Source: Dama dama
Lineage: Eukaryota; Chordata; Mammalia; Artiodactyla; Cervidae
Assembly (NCBI RefSeq): GCF_033118175.1
Contig: NC_083704.1
Coordinates: forward strand, 53,098,501 to 53,162,500
Direction of reading: 5' to 3'
Length of the DNA: 64,000 bases
Part shown: positions 31,958 to 42,557 of the stretch, one piece after another
Layout of the letters: every line of letters starts with the position of its first letter
Position numbering within the stretch: the first letter of the stretch is position 1
Translations under genes and position numbers: made by a program
The notes under the pieces: generated by a model
Databases searched by the model: none
What the model was told of the DNA's origin: nothing
What the model saw: only the letters and a program-made list of their open reading frames with translations

Positions 31958-32675
31958 TGAAAACATGTGCGTGTATGCACTTCCACTTACCACATCATTC
32001 TGCTTGACCCCCCTCAAATTGCATGTAATTATTTTATATTGTTATGTTAACCATGGGTCCATTATGGCTTGCAATTATCTTTTATTTTTTGTCTGGCTAT
32101 TGATTGTGAAAACTGATAAACATCTTCTGTTGTGATTATGCAATTATTACTCACTTAATACCACTGTATCATGATTGGTCGACAGAAAAATAACAGAACT
32201 CTATATCACCGAAACTAGGATCTAACAGAAAAACCTGTAATCACCGATTAAAATCTAGATCCATATCAGAATTATCTTGAAATTTAAAAACAAAATAAAA
32301 TGCCCAGGTATTGTTTTTTTTCCTCCAGAGCTCCAAAAGTGTTTCTAATGAGCGGTCATGTTTAAAAACAACTAGGCTATATGATGATCTCTTACTTTTA
32401 TCTAGCTTGTTTCACTTTTCTATTTCATATTCAGTGCTTCCATTTCATTTAGTTTATGTTTTCCAATTTCTCCATCTCTTTTTTTTTGGATGTTCTTTCT
32501 CAAGCCTTTATCAAGTATAGTAGAAAAGCTTTTGTATATATAAATATGTATAATACATACATTTCAGAAAATTTATGAATTTTTGCCTAACTAAAAAAAT
32601 TATGATATTTTGATTCCACTTGTTTGACTTAGTATGCATAGAAGGCTAGATTTATAATTAAAAAAGAGGTTGCAA
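31958..32675. other. Unassigned AT-rich stretch inside the retrovirus
   Basis: About 700 bases with no recognised element, between the L1 break and an older L1 3' end. Small frames (60 and 69 codons) have no recognisable motifs. It could be diverged env, an older repeat, or filler captured by rearrangement. Confidence 0.4.
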
Positions 32676-32855
32676 CAAGCAACAAAGATTTACTGTATAG
32701 CATAGGGAACTATAGTCAACATCTTGTAATAATGTACGATGAAAAAGAATTTCAAACATAATATATGTGTATTTGCATAACTGAATCACCTTGCTGTGTA
32801 CCTGAAACATGGTAAGTCAACTATACTTCAACAAAATATATATATCACACACAAA
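32676..32855 (+). mobile_element. Old L1 3' end
   Basis: Typical terminal phrases 'tagggaactatagtcaacat', 'aactgaatcaccttgctgt' and 'gtcaactatacttcaa', followed by an A/T tail. May or may not belong to the L1 that begins at 30,055. Confidence 0.8.
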
Positions 32856-33289
32856 AAAGGCAGTCATGCTTCCAGCACCACTACCCCTCTACTGGTTCTC
32901 TTGGCTATGGTGAGCCTCTTAAGAACAATCCCTGGGCACCAGATGGTAACATTACCACAGCGTTTAGGAAGTCAGACCCAAACTGCATTCCCACAAATGC
33001 CTCCACTCTCTGTGCTAAGAATGAAGCCCTGACCCCAGGTGCATACAGGATAGGGATGGAATGGACTAAACCTGGGGCTGGAAATTGTTAGGTTCTATGG
33101 AAGCTGTGGGTTAAAACCGTCTCACTACATCATCTCATCTAAGCCAAGGGCATGGAATACTCCCAGATTTAACTACCTTGCATATACTAATGGGCCCATG
33201 TCTCTGCACTGCGTTCATAACTTTTCCTTTCCATGGATCTAGATGGCTGCTTCCTGGCTAAATTCTTCTATCCCCATTTTTTCTTCTTG
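32856..33289 (+). pseudogene. Probable endogenous retrovirus env surface-unit remnant
   Basis: Degraded text located where the rest of env SU should lie. No clear motif, many stops; called by context only. Confidence 0.4.
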
Positions 33290-33423
33290 GTAGGCGGCAT
33301 GTGACACAACTGAGCATGCAAGCATGCATGCATGTGGAATCTTAGTTCCCCAATCAGGGATCAAACCTGCGCCTCCTGCGTTGCAAGTGCAGTGTCTTAA
33401 CCATCAACTACCAGGGAAGTCCC
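33290..33423 (-). mobile_element. CHR-type SINE, antisense
   Basis: Antisense SINE ending 'ccagggaagtccc'. The tail side contains a 'gcatgcaagcatgcatgcatg' palindromic microrepeat. Confidence 0.88.
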
Positions 33424-33948
33424 TATTCTCAGACCTCTGATTGCACCTTCAGGATATGTCTGGATAGCAGCACTCCCCAGAGTAAGCGTCCAAAGACAAG
33501 GTACTCCAGGGTAATCCCACCCCTATACATGCTTATCCTTATAAAATGTGTGTACAGGGGAGCCTGTACATTAGGACATTTGATTCTATTCACTGTCACA
33601 ATACATAATAATATTTAATATCATCCCAGGAGGGTTATTGGATTAATACTGGCAGGAACAGGACTGGCAGGTGGATTAGCAGCTGCTTGAGAGGCTGTGC
33701 CTACCATGAGGTAACCCTAGAAAACCTAACCTACACTTTAGGCAACCCAGCCCGGGACCACTGGCAATGCCCCAAGTAGACTTTCAACTTCTTTCAATTC
33801 ACTGGCCAATGTTGTTGTGGACAATAGATTAGCCTTGGATCACTTGCTGGCCAAGCAGGGTGGCGTCTGTGTGGTCATAAACGAAACCTACCGCACCTAT
33901 ATCAACAATTCAGGCCAGATTGAGATGGACATCAAAAAGATTTATGAG
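33424..33948 (+). pseudogene. Endogenous retrovirus copy B: env SU end and TM ectodomain
   Basis: A fusion-peptide-like Gly/Leu run (about 33,640-33,690) precedes a conserved transmembrane-subunit heptad and immunosuppressive-domain-like segment (about 33,800-33,920). In the CX6CC position the Cys at 33,868-33,870 is kept, but the Cys-Cys pair is Tyr-Arg (33,889-33,894). Frames shift between these parts. Confidence 0.75.
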
Positions 33949-34112
33949 AGACTTTCCTGGTGGTCCAGTGGCTAAGACTGTGCTCTCAATGCAGGGGCCT
34001 GGGTTTGATCCCTGGTCAGGGAACTAGATCCCACATGCCGCAACTAAGAGTTCACATGCCACAACTCAGATCCTGTGTGCCACAACTAAGACCCAGTACA
34101 GCCAAATAAATA
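33949..34112 (+). mobile_element. CHR-1-type SINE in env
   Basis: 'agactttcctggtggtccag' to 'gccaaataaatac', complete CHR-1. Confidence 0.93.
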
Positions 34113-34541
34113 CATTATCAAAGGACTTAAAACAAGTATCATGGTTACACCGCTACAATCAGGGATTAGACCCTAATGCCATCTGGTCCATTATCAAGAG
34201 CAGCCTCCCTAGCCTTACTTGGTTCCTTACTTGGACCCCAAGAAAAGATCATACTCCTCCCCCTCCTCTTTGGACCCTGCCTCTTTAACCTCCTCAGAAA
34301 GTTCATGTCTTCCAGGTTACAACAGTTCCACATCAAAATGAGGGTTAGCAGAGGATTCAAGCCCATACCCCACCCTCCTCTGACTTAAAATAAGAAGCTA
34401 TCTTGCCCCTGGGACCCCTATACCAGACATCCAGAAATTTTTACTACCTGACAGGCAGGGTCAATGCCCCTACTCAACCCTGAAACAGCTACAGAAAACA
34501 GATTATTGTCCTTCTACTTCCCATAAGAATATGGGAGTAAG
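34113..34541 (+). pseudogene. Endogenous retrovirus copy B: env TM membrane part and tail
   Basis: Continues env TM ('DLKQVSWLHRYNQGLDPNAI', about 34,128-34,187), then a hydrophobic segment rich in Leu/Pro and a tail running toward the polypurine tract. Broken frames. Confidence 0.7.
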
Positions 34542-34676
34542 AGACTTCCCTGGGGGTCCAGTGGCTAAAACTCCCTGCTTCCAAGGCAGGGGGCCCAGGT
34601 TCAATCCCTGGTCAGGGAACTAGATCCTACATGCCACAGCTAAGATCTGGCGCAGCCAAAGAAATAAGTAAATATT
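34542..34676 (+). mobile_element. CHR-1-type SINE
   Basis: 'gacttccctgggggtccag' to 'gaaataagtaaatatt'. Lies with the next L1 end between AAGAATAT(G/A)GGAG repeats at about 34,526 and 34,821. Confidence 0.92.
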
Positions 34677-34819
34677 AAGAACATATGAGGGAGGGAGGTT
34701 CAAAAGGGAGGGGACTTATGTATACCTATAGTTGATTCATGCTGATGTTTGGCAGAAACCAAATAAATTCTGCAAAGCAATTATCCTTCAATTAAAACAA
34801 AGTTGAAATTGAGAAAAAA
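34677..34819 (+). mobile_element. L1 3' end fragment
   Basis: 'gagggaggttcaaaaggg...ttcatgctgatgtttggcag' with A-rich tail, same family as 28,861-29,130. Confidence 0.82.
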
Positions 34820-34855
34820 AAAGAATATAGGAGAAAATCTCTGATGGGGAATGAG

Positions 34856-34870
34856 ATAGGAGGGGAAGGG
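34856..34870 (+). promoter_or_regulatory. Candidate retroviral polypurine tract
   Basis: 'ataggaggggaaggg' directly before the LTR-like sequence, the position where plus-strand priming occurs in retroviruses. Confidence 0.55.
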
Positions 34871-35367
34871 CAGCACACAACCACTAGATATTGAAGAGGC
34901 GCAGCTGTTGGTTGGGATGCGATTAAGATCAAATGGAACCAGCTGAAATCAAGCAGTCTTCGAGAATGGCCTGGTCATTGGCCTTCAGCTCATTATACTT
35001 TCTTTGTAATACTCAAAATCACTCCCCCTTATGCCATGATAGTTCCCAGATGGTTGTAAAAGGCCAAAAAGTGGGCAGTGGCCCAATTCCTGGAAAAATC
35101 CCCCCTTCCCCGAAACAACAAGAATATTCCTCCCACTTGTTAGTATAGGAAACGACTTGGCCCATAAACATCTACCACCCCCATCCCCCGGGGCTGCTCT
35201 CACTTTCCGAGGGTCAGCATTCTGCCTATGGAGTGCGTGCATTGTGCTAAATAAACTTACCTCTGCTTTTCTCTGGCTCCATCCTGAATTCTCTCCTGTG
35301 AAGAAGCAAGGACCCTCACTTGGCAGTGGTCTGTCCTAAGGACTCCTGCGGGTCCCAGGACGTGACA
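34871..35367 (+). repeat. 3' LTR of endogenous retrovirus copy B
   Basis: About 500 bases after the polypurine tract, with a polyadenylation signal AATAAA at 35,250-35,255 and a pyrimidine-rich U5-like zone after it. The end is set at 'cgtgaca' (35,361-35,367). The expected terminal TG is not preserved at 34,871, so the start is approximate. No second LTR in the window to compare with. Confidence 0.68.
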
Positions 35368-36534
35368 CTTCCCTCTCCTGCAACAGTGAGAGGCCTCTAC
35401 CCTACTGGTGGAGTCTGATCAGGGCTGGGCTGGGCTGCGCTCTTTGCAGCGCTGGGTTACCACGCCCTGCTAAACCCCAAGGGCTTCTGGGAAGGCCGAG
35501 GCTGAGGCCCTCTCTAGGACAGGCTAGCAGGCACATAGACTACACAGCCCACGGGGACCTGAACACGGTCCCCCTCAGAGTCCCCAGCCTCAACACAGCA
35601 TTAGCGGGGGGACGCCTGGACACACCTGTCTAGGCCCTGGGAAGGTCAGGGCTGCACAAGCCCTCAGGGCCATTTGTCCCCCCACCCACTGCCAGGCCCT
35701 GAGGCCTGCAAACCTCCCAACAGCAAAGTGGAACTTCTGGCCTGTGCTCTGTGTGAGTCCAAAAGCCAGAAACACAAGCTGCTGGGCAATGAGTATGGCG
35801 TGGTGATTCGGTAATTGATCCATTCGCACCGTGGGCTGCACCTGGTGGTTTATTTGCCTCCCAGGAGCTCACAGGCCAGCCCAGAGAAGGAAGAGGAAAC
35901 TCCCAGTGCGGGCTCTGTTCTAGGCACATGTCCTCTCATTTCAGCCTCCCAGGAAGGGATTTCCCCCCTCCACCGCCCATCTTGTGGGACATGAAGCAGA
36001 GACTTACCGGTAAGTCTTACCAGTAAGGGGTTTCCTGCCTCCAGCCCTTCCGCTCCTGTCACTGGGGGGGTGTCCTCTTTGGCCCCATGGCTGGCCACCG
36101 TCTGGAGTCCCACCAGGCCCCTGTATGCCTGGAGGTGGAATTCGGGGCATGGGAACCCGCTGAAGGATGGGGATCAGGGAGAGCCGATGAGGGCTGGAAG
36201 TGAGGTGACCAGCTTCAGTTAGAGGAGAGGGACAGAGGGGCAACGCCACCTGGGAAGAACAAGCAGCAGGACGTGCCTGTGGGTTAGGCGCGGGCTCTGG
36301 GGACAGCTGCTGAGAGAGGGCAGTGGCTGGACTCCTGGCCGGTTCTCAGTGGGCTCTCTGTGGGAGTGGGTAAGGTCCTGCCTCGTCAAGCTGGGATGCA
36401 CGCAACAGCTCGGAGCAGGGTGGACTGGGTGGACATGCAGGGGAGATGTGTGGTGTCTCCTCTGGCCAGTGCAGGGCTTAGGTGGCCCCAATCCCGGGCC
36501 AGTGTCTGGCAGCCTCTTGCTCTGCTCAGATAGC
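35368..36534. other. GC-rich unique-looking DNA, no gene recognised
   Basis: Composition changes abruptly here from AT-rich to GC-rich. Frames up to 134 codons overlap on both strands with no motifs. The only distinct structure is the 18-bp palindrome at 36,000-36,017. Confidence 0.6.
36000..36017. repeat. Perfect 18-bp palindrome
   Basis: AGACTTACCGGTAAGTCT reads identically on both strands, and each strand contains GTAAGT, a strong splice-donor-like hexamer. A similar 'cttaccagtaag' follows at once. Confidence 0.95.
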
Positions 36535-36640
36535 AGGCTGCCTGAGAGAGGCGACAGGTTCAAATCCTGACACCAGCATCCCTTATCTGTGTGACCTGAG
36601 GCGGGTGTCCATATGGGCAGCAAGAGTACTCGGCGCCAGA
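36535..36640 (+). repeat. MIR-like fragment
   Basis: 'caggttcaaatcctgacacc' and 'tctgtgtgacctgagg' resemble the MIR core. Diverged. Confidence 0.55.
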
Positions 36641-36754
36641 GTGACTCTGTGCCAGAGACACGGATGAGAAAGGCCCGTGTGGATGCCCTACAGTGGTTGG
36701 TAGTTGTCCTCCTGGAATCTGGTGAGCATGCCCAGGCCTGCGCCTTCCTCTCCC

Positions 36755-36850
36755 CTTGCCATCACCTTGCCCCAGATGACAGATGGGGAAACAGCCTGGC
36801 TCGGTACTCTGACTGGCCCAAGACCACGGTAAGTCTGCACCAGAAGCTGC
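36755..36850 (-). repeat. MIR-like fragment, antisense
   Basis: 'acagatggggaaacagcctg' and 'tggcccaagaccac' resemble antisense MIR. It lies inside the 240-codon frame 36,613-37,335, which argues against that frame being a gene. Confidence 0.6.
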
Positions 36851-37949
36851 CTAGCTTCCTGCCCCTCGGTGTCCTGGACCCGCAGGAACACCAGGCGGGC
36901 ACTGGGCTCGAAGCAGAGATGAAGAACAGACCTGCCCCAGGGAGGCCTGCCTGTGAGTGTTCAGCCCTGTCCCCGCTTCACCCCATCCTCATTTCAGCCC
37001 TCCACCCTCCCTGTCCTCGGGCACAACACCCACTCTGGGCACTGCCACCGTCTCGGAAGCCTTCATCCACCCCCGAGTTCACTGAGCCCAGGGCTGCTGC
37101 AGGGAGGCGTGGGCAGGGACGTGGAGGCCAGTGGCTCCTTTATTCCATCCAGCCCAAGTGCAGCCAGACCAGGCTGGGAGTACAGCTCAAGGGAGGCTGT
37201 AACCACCACGGGTCGGCCCACCCCCAGACGGATGTCCAGAGGCAGCGTGGGTCTCCGGGGCAGGAGGAAAGGCACGTGTCCCCAGTGTATCTGCTGCCAC
37301 TGAGGGTGGGACCCCTCAGAACCCCAAAGACGTGAGAGGAACAGGAAGCAAGTGATAGAGAGGCAGAGAGGAAGAGAGGGAGGAGTCGGGATGCTGAGCA
37401 GGGGCTAAGCCAAGACTCTCGGGCGCCTAATGTCTGGACCAGGCCTGGAGCCCCAGCCGGGACTCTGCGCCCAAGACCCAGGCCCAGCCCACCTCCAGTC
37501 GTTGTTCCCAGCCAGGTGGGCAGAGAGGCCCAGGTGGAGAGAGAAAGAAAGACAGAGGGCAAGAGTGCCCTGGCAGGTCACCGTGATCCGGTCTGTGTGG
37601 GCGCTGGATGCTAAGGTAGGGGAGGTGTGGTCCTTGGGCTCCGCGTAGGTGCCCCCCAGCACATGTGTACTGGGGTGCCCCATCTGCCCCCGCATCACCC
37701 CAGGTTTTAGATCTGTGACATGTGTGTTACACAAATGGGATCCATCTGTACCAGCAGCAACAACCTCCCCCCAACCAGAGGCTTGATCCACTTTCCGTGC
37801 CAGCTTCCACATCCACCTCGTTGGAGTCCTGCGCATGGACTCGACTATGGGTGTTTCAGGTCACCCAGTGCCCCCCCCATTAAGGATTCTTGCTAGGAGG
37901 ATGCTCGTGAGCAGAGGGACATACCCGGGGAGTGCGTTGAGGCCCCTCT
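36851..37949. other. GC-rich DNA, no gene recognised
   Basis: Purine-rich patch at about 37,335-37,390. Frames of 116-143 codons overlap on both strands without recognisable domains. Confidence 0.55.
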
Positions 37950-38125
37950 GGGACCGCCGTGCACGTCTGCTGCTAGGATCATGGATGCCCTGTGGCTCTG
38001 GGCCTAGGTTCCTCACCTATAAAACAAGGAACAACACTGCGCACCCCTCACAGGGCCAGGAGAATAAAAGGCCGTGGGTGACTGCCCGTAAGGCCAAGCT
38101 CAGCACTGTCCGGGGCACAGCAAGA
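37950..38125 (+). repeat. MIR SINE
   Basis: 'gggcctaggttcctcaccta', 'taaaacaaggaacaac' and 'ctcagcactgtccggggcac' follow the MIR order from core to tail. Confidence 0.7.
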
Positions 38126-39311
38126 GCCATGTTTCTTGGGTTTCTTTTTGGGTTGTTAAAATTGTCATGTGCCTGTTCTGTCCTCCAAGGGGCTAGGCCA
38201 GCTCAGTGTGGGGTCCCGCTACTGGCAATGTGCTCCCCCCCACAAACCACGAAGGAGGGGACTTCCTAGGATGGGGGTTTTTCTGGGGGAGGCTGCCCAG
38301 GGCTGATCTGCACTGGTGCAGAGGCAGCCAGGTGCTTATCTCCTGAGGACTGGAGGTCTGTGTGCATCTTCCGCTGGGTTGATGTGAGGTGACCGTGTCT
38401 GAGAGTAAAAACCCTGCCACACCTGAGGTCCCAATGCCCCCCACCAAACCCAGGTCAGGCCCCTCTGGGTGTGGGGGTCCCAGGGGGCTGCGGTGGTGGG
38501 GCCGACACAGCTGTGCCTGTCTGTCCTCCTGTCCCTCCACAACAAAGCCCCCAGGGACTCCCTTCTGCACCAATGTTCATGCTCACTGGCTCCTCCCCCT
38601 GGCCCTGGAGCCCATCCCTGCACAATCCAGACCCCTCTCCCTGCCCAGCACGGCCCAGGCTAAAGAGTACCCAGAACCCCCGAAGCTGGCATGGGCAAAA
38701 AAGGCTCTCAAAAACACCCCTAGGGCTGCCAGATGAATTCCAAGGCTCCCAGGTTGCCCCCCTCTCCCCCGGCTACCTTTCATTCACAGAAAGTATTCTG
38801 CAAATACTTTCCAGAAAAGCCTCTGGCTGGTTCTGGGTCAAATTTACTGCCCTGGACATTAGGGCAGAGAGAGGAGATCCAGAGTTCATCTCCCAGACCA
38901 GCCCCTGGTCCCGGCAACACCATCAACACGTCAACCTTTAGTGATACCGAAGGGGAGGGCCACAGGGCTGAAGCGTCCACGGTGGGGCAAGGCCCAGTGG
39001 GCTTCCAGCCCAGGAGAGGGGTCTCCTCACTCCTTCATCCTCCCCCTCCTCCCTCTACACTCCAAGAATTGGGTTCTTCTCTACACTTCCAAAGGTGATA
39101 CTGTCTTCTCAGATGGAACCACCGTGAAGAGCCAGTAAGCAGTGTGCAGAGGTGTCCCTGGTAGGGAGATACCGAGACCAGTGTGCCCAGGCCCAAGAGA
39201 GGGCTTCACCAGCTTCAGGGACTCACAGAGGGAAAATGTCACTATTTCTGCTCATCAGTTTGCTCATTTTAGACTTAATAATTTGTTCAGAAATGTATAT
39301 TGGGCCCCACT
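38126..39311. other. GC-rich DNA, no gene recognised
   Basis: Overlapping frames of 95-156 codons on both strands, no motifs, no convincing exon with paired splice sites. Confidence 0.55.
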
Positions 39312-39496
39312 GAGCGCCACTACCTGCAATGTGGGAGACCCAGGTTCAATCCCAGGGTTGGAAAGATCCCCTGGAGAAAGAAATGGCAACCCACTCCAGA
39401 ATTCTTGCTTGGAGAATTCCATGGACAGAGGAGGCTGACAGGCTACAGTCCATGGGGTCACAAAGAGTGCCATGTGACTGAGCAGCTAACACACAC
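39312..39496 (+). mobile_element. Bov-tA SINE, head missing
   Basis: 'tacctgcaatgtgggagacc' to 'gactgagcagctaacacac'; first ~30 bases of the head absent. Confidence 0.93.
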
Positions 39497-41094
39497 AAGT
39501 GCCAAGGTAGGGAGGTGGGGGAAGCAGAGAAGCCTGGGGGTTTCTGACAGTTTGGGGATACCAGCTTTTAGCTGGCCAGAGGGACCCAGAGCTTTCCTCC
39601 ACCCAGTGGGTTTGTTCTGGTCTCTGCCAGGCACCCAAAGCCCCTCTGGGCAGACAGGGCTCTAGACACAGTTCTGAGAACCCTGCATTCCAAACCCCCC
39701 GCCCCCGGGCCACTTCTTAGCAGTTCTGCCTTTGGGCTGGTGCCCTCTCCTCTCCGGGTACTGCCTCCCTCTGGAAGAAGAGGACAAGGTAATGCCTAGT
39801 CCCCAAGGTAGAGGGGACAGGACGGAGGCCATGCAGGCAGCTCCTGAGACATGGTGAGTGCCCAGTGACCCAGCACCCTGTGGATTTCCCCTCCCACTCT
39901 GTCCAGGAAGCTGAAGGCAGGGTCAAGACCCCGTGCTCACTCCCTTTGACGAGACAAGTCCAAAGTCCACACCTCCAGGCCTTGATTTCCCCAGCTGCGA
40001 AGAGGCAAGACAGAATTACAGGGACCCTGCCATGGCACAGAACGCAAACAGGAAATGCTCATTTCACTCCATGCCCAACGAAGCCCAGCTCCTTCCCCCA
40101 GAGGGCATGAGGTATGACAGCCAGATGCCTGCCTGGCCAGCAGGCACAGGGGCGGGGTCTGGGTGGCAGAGAGTGGGGTGGGGACAGAGCCCTTCCGCAC
40201 CCTCTGCCCTCTGAGTGACCCTAGATTATCTCCTCCAGACAGCTCCTTCCGCCAGCTCTGCCCTCTGGCTACAGCTTATCTCCCTGATAAATGGCCCCAC
40301 TGTCCTGCCAGAGGAAGAGCTGTCTGTGTCCTTCAGAGCCCTCCCGGCTCCGGCAGGGCCCTGTGGGTGAGGACCTGGGCCTCGGCACGTCGGCATGGTG
40401 GCCAGAGAGAGGTCCCAGGCCACTGACCCAAGTCCTGCAAGGTGCTCTGGGGGCTCCGGCCCGAGGGAGGCGACTGTCTCACTGCCAGCTACCTTTCTGG
40501 GGAGGCTCTGGGCTGAAGCATGAGAAAGGCCAGGTCTTGGTGAGTTTGAGAAGGCAAGGCCCTGTTCTCACAAGGCACTCACCATCCTCTCCCAGGGCCC
40601 CCAGCCCCCGCATGCCCCCCACCTAACACACGCATAGCAACAGGACACCCCAGCCATGACCTGGTGGCAGAGACAGGCTGCTTTGATCTGCACATGACCC
40701 TAATGTGACCGTCGGCAGACGCTGACTGGGGGCTGGATCCTGCATACAGGCCATGAAGGGGGGCAGACATGAGCAGGGACATGTCTGCTGGGTCCTCTGG
40801 GGCCTCCCAGTTAGAACAGTTAGAACAGTTGCCTGAACACTGGTCCTGGGGAGGGGTGGGGGCGACTGGCCCAGGCCCCCAACAGAACAACCAGAGTCTC
40901 CAGGGCCCTGCAGGACAGGGTCAGGTTGCGCCCTTTTGCTGACAGAGATGGGCTCAGAGAGCACACATGGAGGAAATGTCTTCCCTTCCCTTTGGTCCAC
41001 AGCCGAATGTGGGTCCACTGATCCTGCGTTTCCTCTGGCTTCAGCCTGACGCCAATACAAGCAAAGGCAGGCCGTCTGTCCACGGCCAGATCCG
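39497..41094. other. GC-rich DNA, no gene recognised
   Basis: A 9-bp tandem 'gttagaaca' doublet at about 40,810-40,830 is the only local repeat noted. The 182-codon minus frame at 40,623-41,171 is cysteine-rich but has no recognised fold or splice support. Confidence 0.55.
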
Positions 41095-41160
41095 CAGTGC
41101 TCAGCCAACCCTTGGCACATAGCTGGCTCTGAAGAAATGTCTGTTGATGAATGAATCTTG
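41095..41160 (+). repeat. MIR/L2-type tail
   Basis: 'cttggcacatagctggctct...ttgatgaatgaatc' matches the conserved 3' tail shared by ancient mammalian repeats. Confidence 0.65.
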
Positions 41161-41458
41161 GCTCCACACACATCTTTGATACTCTAGGTTCTGGCATCCA
41201 AATATAATGTTTCATTGAAAAAAATTCTGCACTTATTTGGTGCTGAGGTGGCTCCCAACACATGGCCAGGGTCACTGCTGTTGCTGTTCACTTCAGAGCT
41301 GCCCTGAATCGGCTGCTGCCAATGACTTTGGGGACCGGGCCTGGGGGTGGTTGCCTTTTAGGGTCCAGGGTAATCATCTCTGCAACATCCTCAGCTTGTG
41401 GGTATATGAGAATGCATTTCAATCTTACTAGCTGACGTCTGTGCCTGAACTTAAATTT

Positions 41459-41468
41459 CTATTAATAG
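41459..41468. promoter_or_regulatory. Palindromic MEF2-like site
   Basis: CTATTAATAG fits the YTA(A/T)4TAR MEF2 consensus and is the core of a perfect 16-bp palindrome (41,456-41,471). Single site; function not shown. Confidence 0.4.
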
Positions 41469-41512
41469 AAACACTGTGGTTTTTACATCTACTCATCATT
41501 CAATATATATCC

Positions 41513-41603
41513 CAGGGACGGGGGAGCCTGGTGGGTTGCCGTCTATGGGGTCACACAGAGTTGGACATGACTGAAGTGACTTAGCAGCAGCAGCAGCAGC
41601 AAC
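41513..41603 (+). mobile_element. Bov-A SINE 3' fragment with (AGC)n tail
   Basis: 'ggtcacacagagttggacat' followed by an AGC run of six units (41,584-41,602), the typical Bov-A tail microsatellite. Confidence 0.88.
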
Positions 41604-41729
41604 ATATATTGACTAAGCACATGCTCTGGGCTCATGTGGGGTGAGACCGTGGGATCCAGCTGTGGCCATGAGAAATCCAGCCACTCTGGGTCCTGGGAGC
41701 CACCGTCAGTGGAACTAGCACACAATTAA

Positions 41730-42080
41730 TTACAGGATCCGTGAATGCTCTGAGGAGAAGTGTAGGGGGCTACAGGGACAGGTGCCAGGGGGCTGTCTTG
41801 ATCTGGAGGCTGGGAAAGCTACCCAGAGAGGAAGCTGGGAAGCCAACTCTGAAGAGTGAGTAGGCGTCAGCAAGTGAAAAGGAAGGGGACATTTTCCAGA
41901 CAGAACAAGCTGGGCAAAGGCCAGATGGCCAGAGAGGCCATTAAACCCTGAGTGCTCACTGCAGCCGAGTTCCCGGGGAGGCTGGACCAGAGTACACAGA
42001 GGCCATCTGGGGGCCAACAAAGGGGAGGCATGGCAGGTCAAGCAGAACGAGCAGGAGGCCAGAGGTGACTTTGAGAGGTC
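41730..42080 (+). repeat. Probable ancient mammalian repeat, family uncertain
   Basis: Phrases such as 'aagtgaaaaggaaggggaca', 'gggcaaaggccagatggcc' and 'gagtgagtaggcgtc' recur genome-wide in mammals in this order. I cannot assign the family with confidence. Confidence 0.4.
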
Positions 42081-42299
42081 CCTCGCTGCTGCTGGAAGTC
42101 GGTAAGCTAGGATTTCACAAACCCGAAGTCTGGAGCCAATCTCGCTGATATGGCCGGGGAGGCAGGTTTTTTTATGCTCTCTGTCATCTCCTCCTGCTTG
42201 TCCAGACCACTGGCTCTCGGAGGCAGGGGCCGGTCGGTGTCTAACTCATTTCTGAGGGCCCAGCAGCCATCACAGAGCCAGACATACGGCAGGAGGTAA

Positions 42300-42557
42300 A
42301 CAGAAGCCTCCTGAGCGAGGGCGCACACCGACCTGGCGCCCCACCCGTCTGCCCAGCACGGCCCGTGGAACTGCCCGCCAGGCCCTGACTCTACCCACTG
42401 GCTCGTGTCCTCGGCCGAGCAGGGCCGGGCCCTGCAGGACGTGCTGGACAGCAGGTCACACATAGAGGAAGCGGGCTCCGTGCCTTTCCTCACGCTCCCA
42501 CGCTGGCCGCCAGCCGGGGAAGCTCCAGCCCGGAAGCCCTCCCAGCATCAGGCTTAG
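42300..42557 (+). other. CpG-dense segment with a stop-free frame
   Basis: About 20 CpG in 240 bases. One + frame is open from 42,315 to a TAG at 42,555-42,557 (80 sense codons) without ATG. A 128-codon minus frame overlaps. No known domain; possible exon or small CpG island. Confidence 0.3.

Noticed and set aside
36613..37335. 240-codon + frame as a protein gene
   Set aside because: It crosses an antisense MIR-like fragment, has no recognisable domain, overlaps comparable frames on the other strand, and its composition follows local GC bias.
41584..41602. (AGC)n as a polyglutamine or coding repeat
   Set aside because: It is the usual tail microsatellite of a Bov-A SINE fragment.
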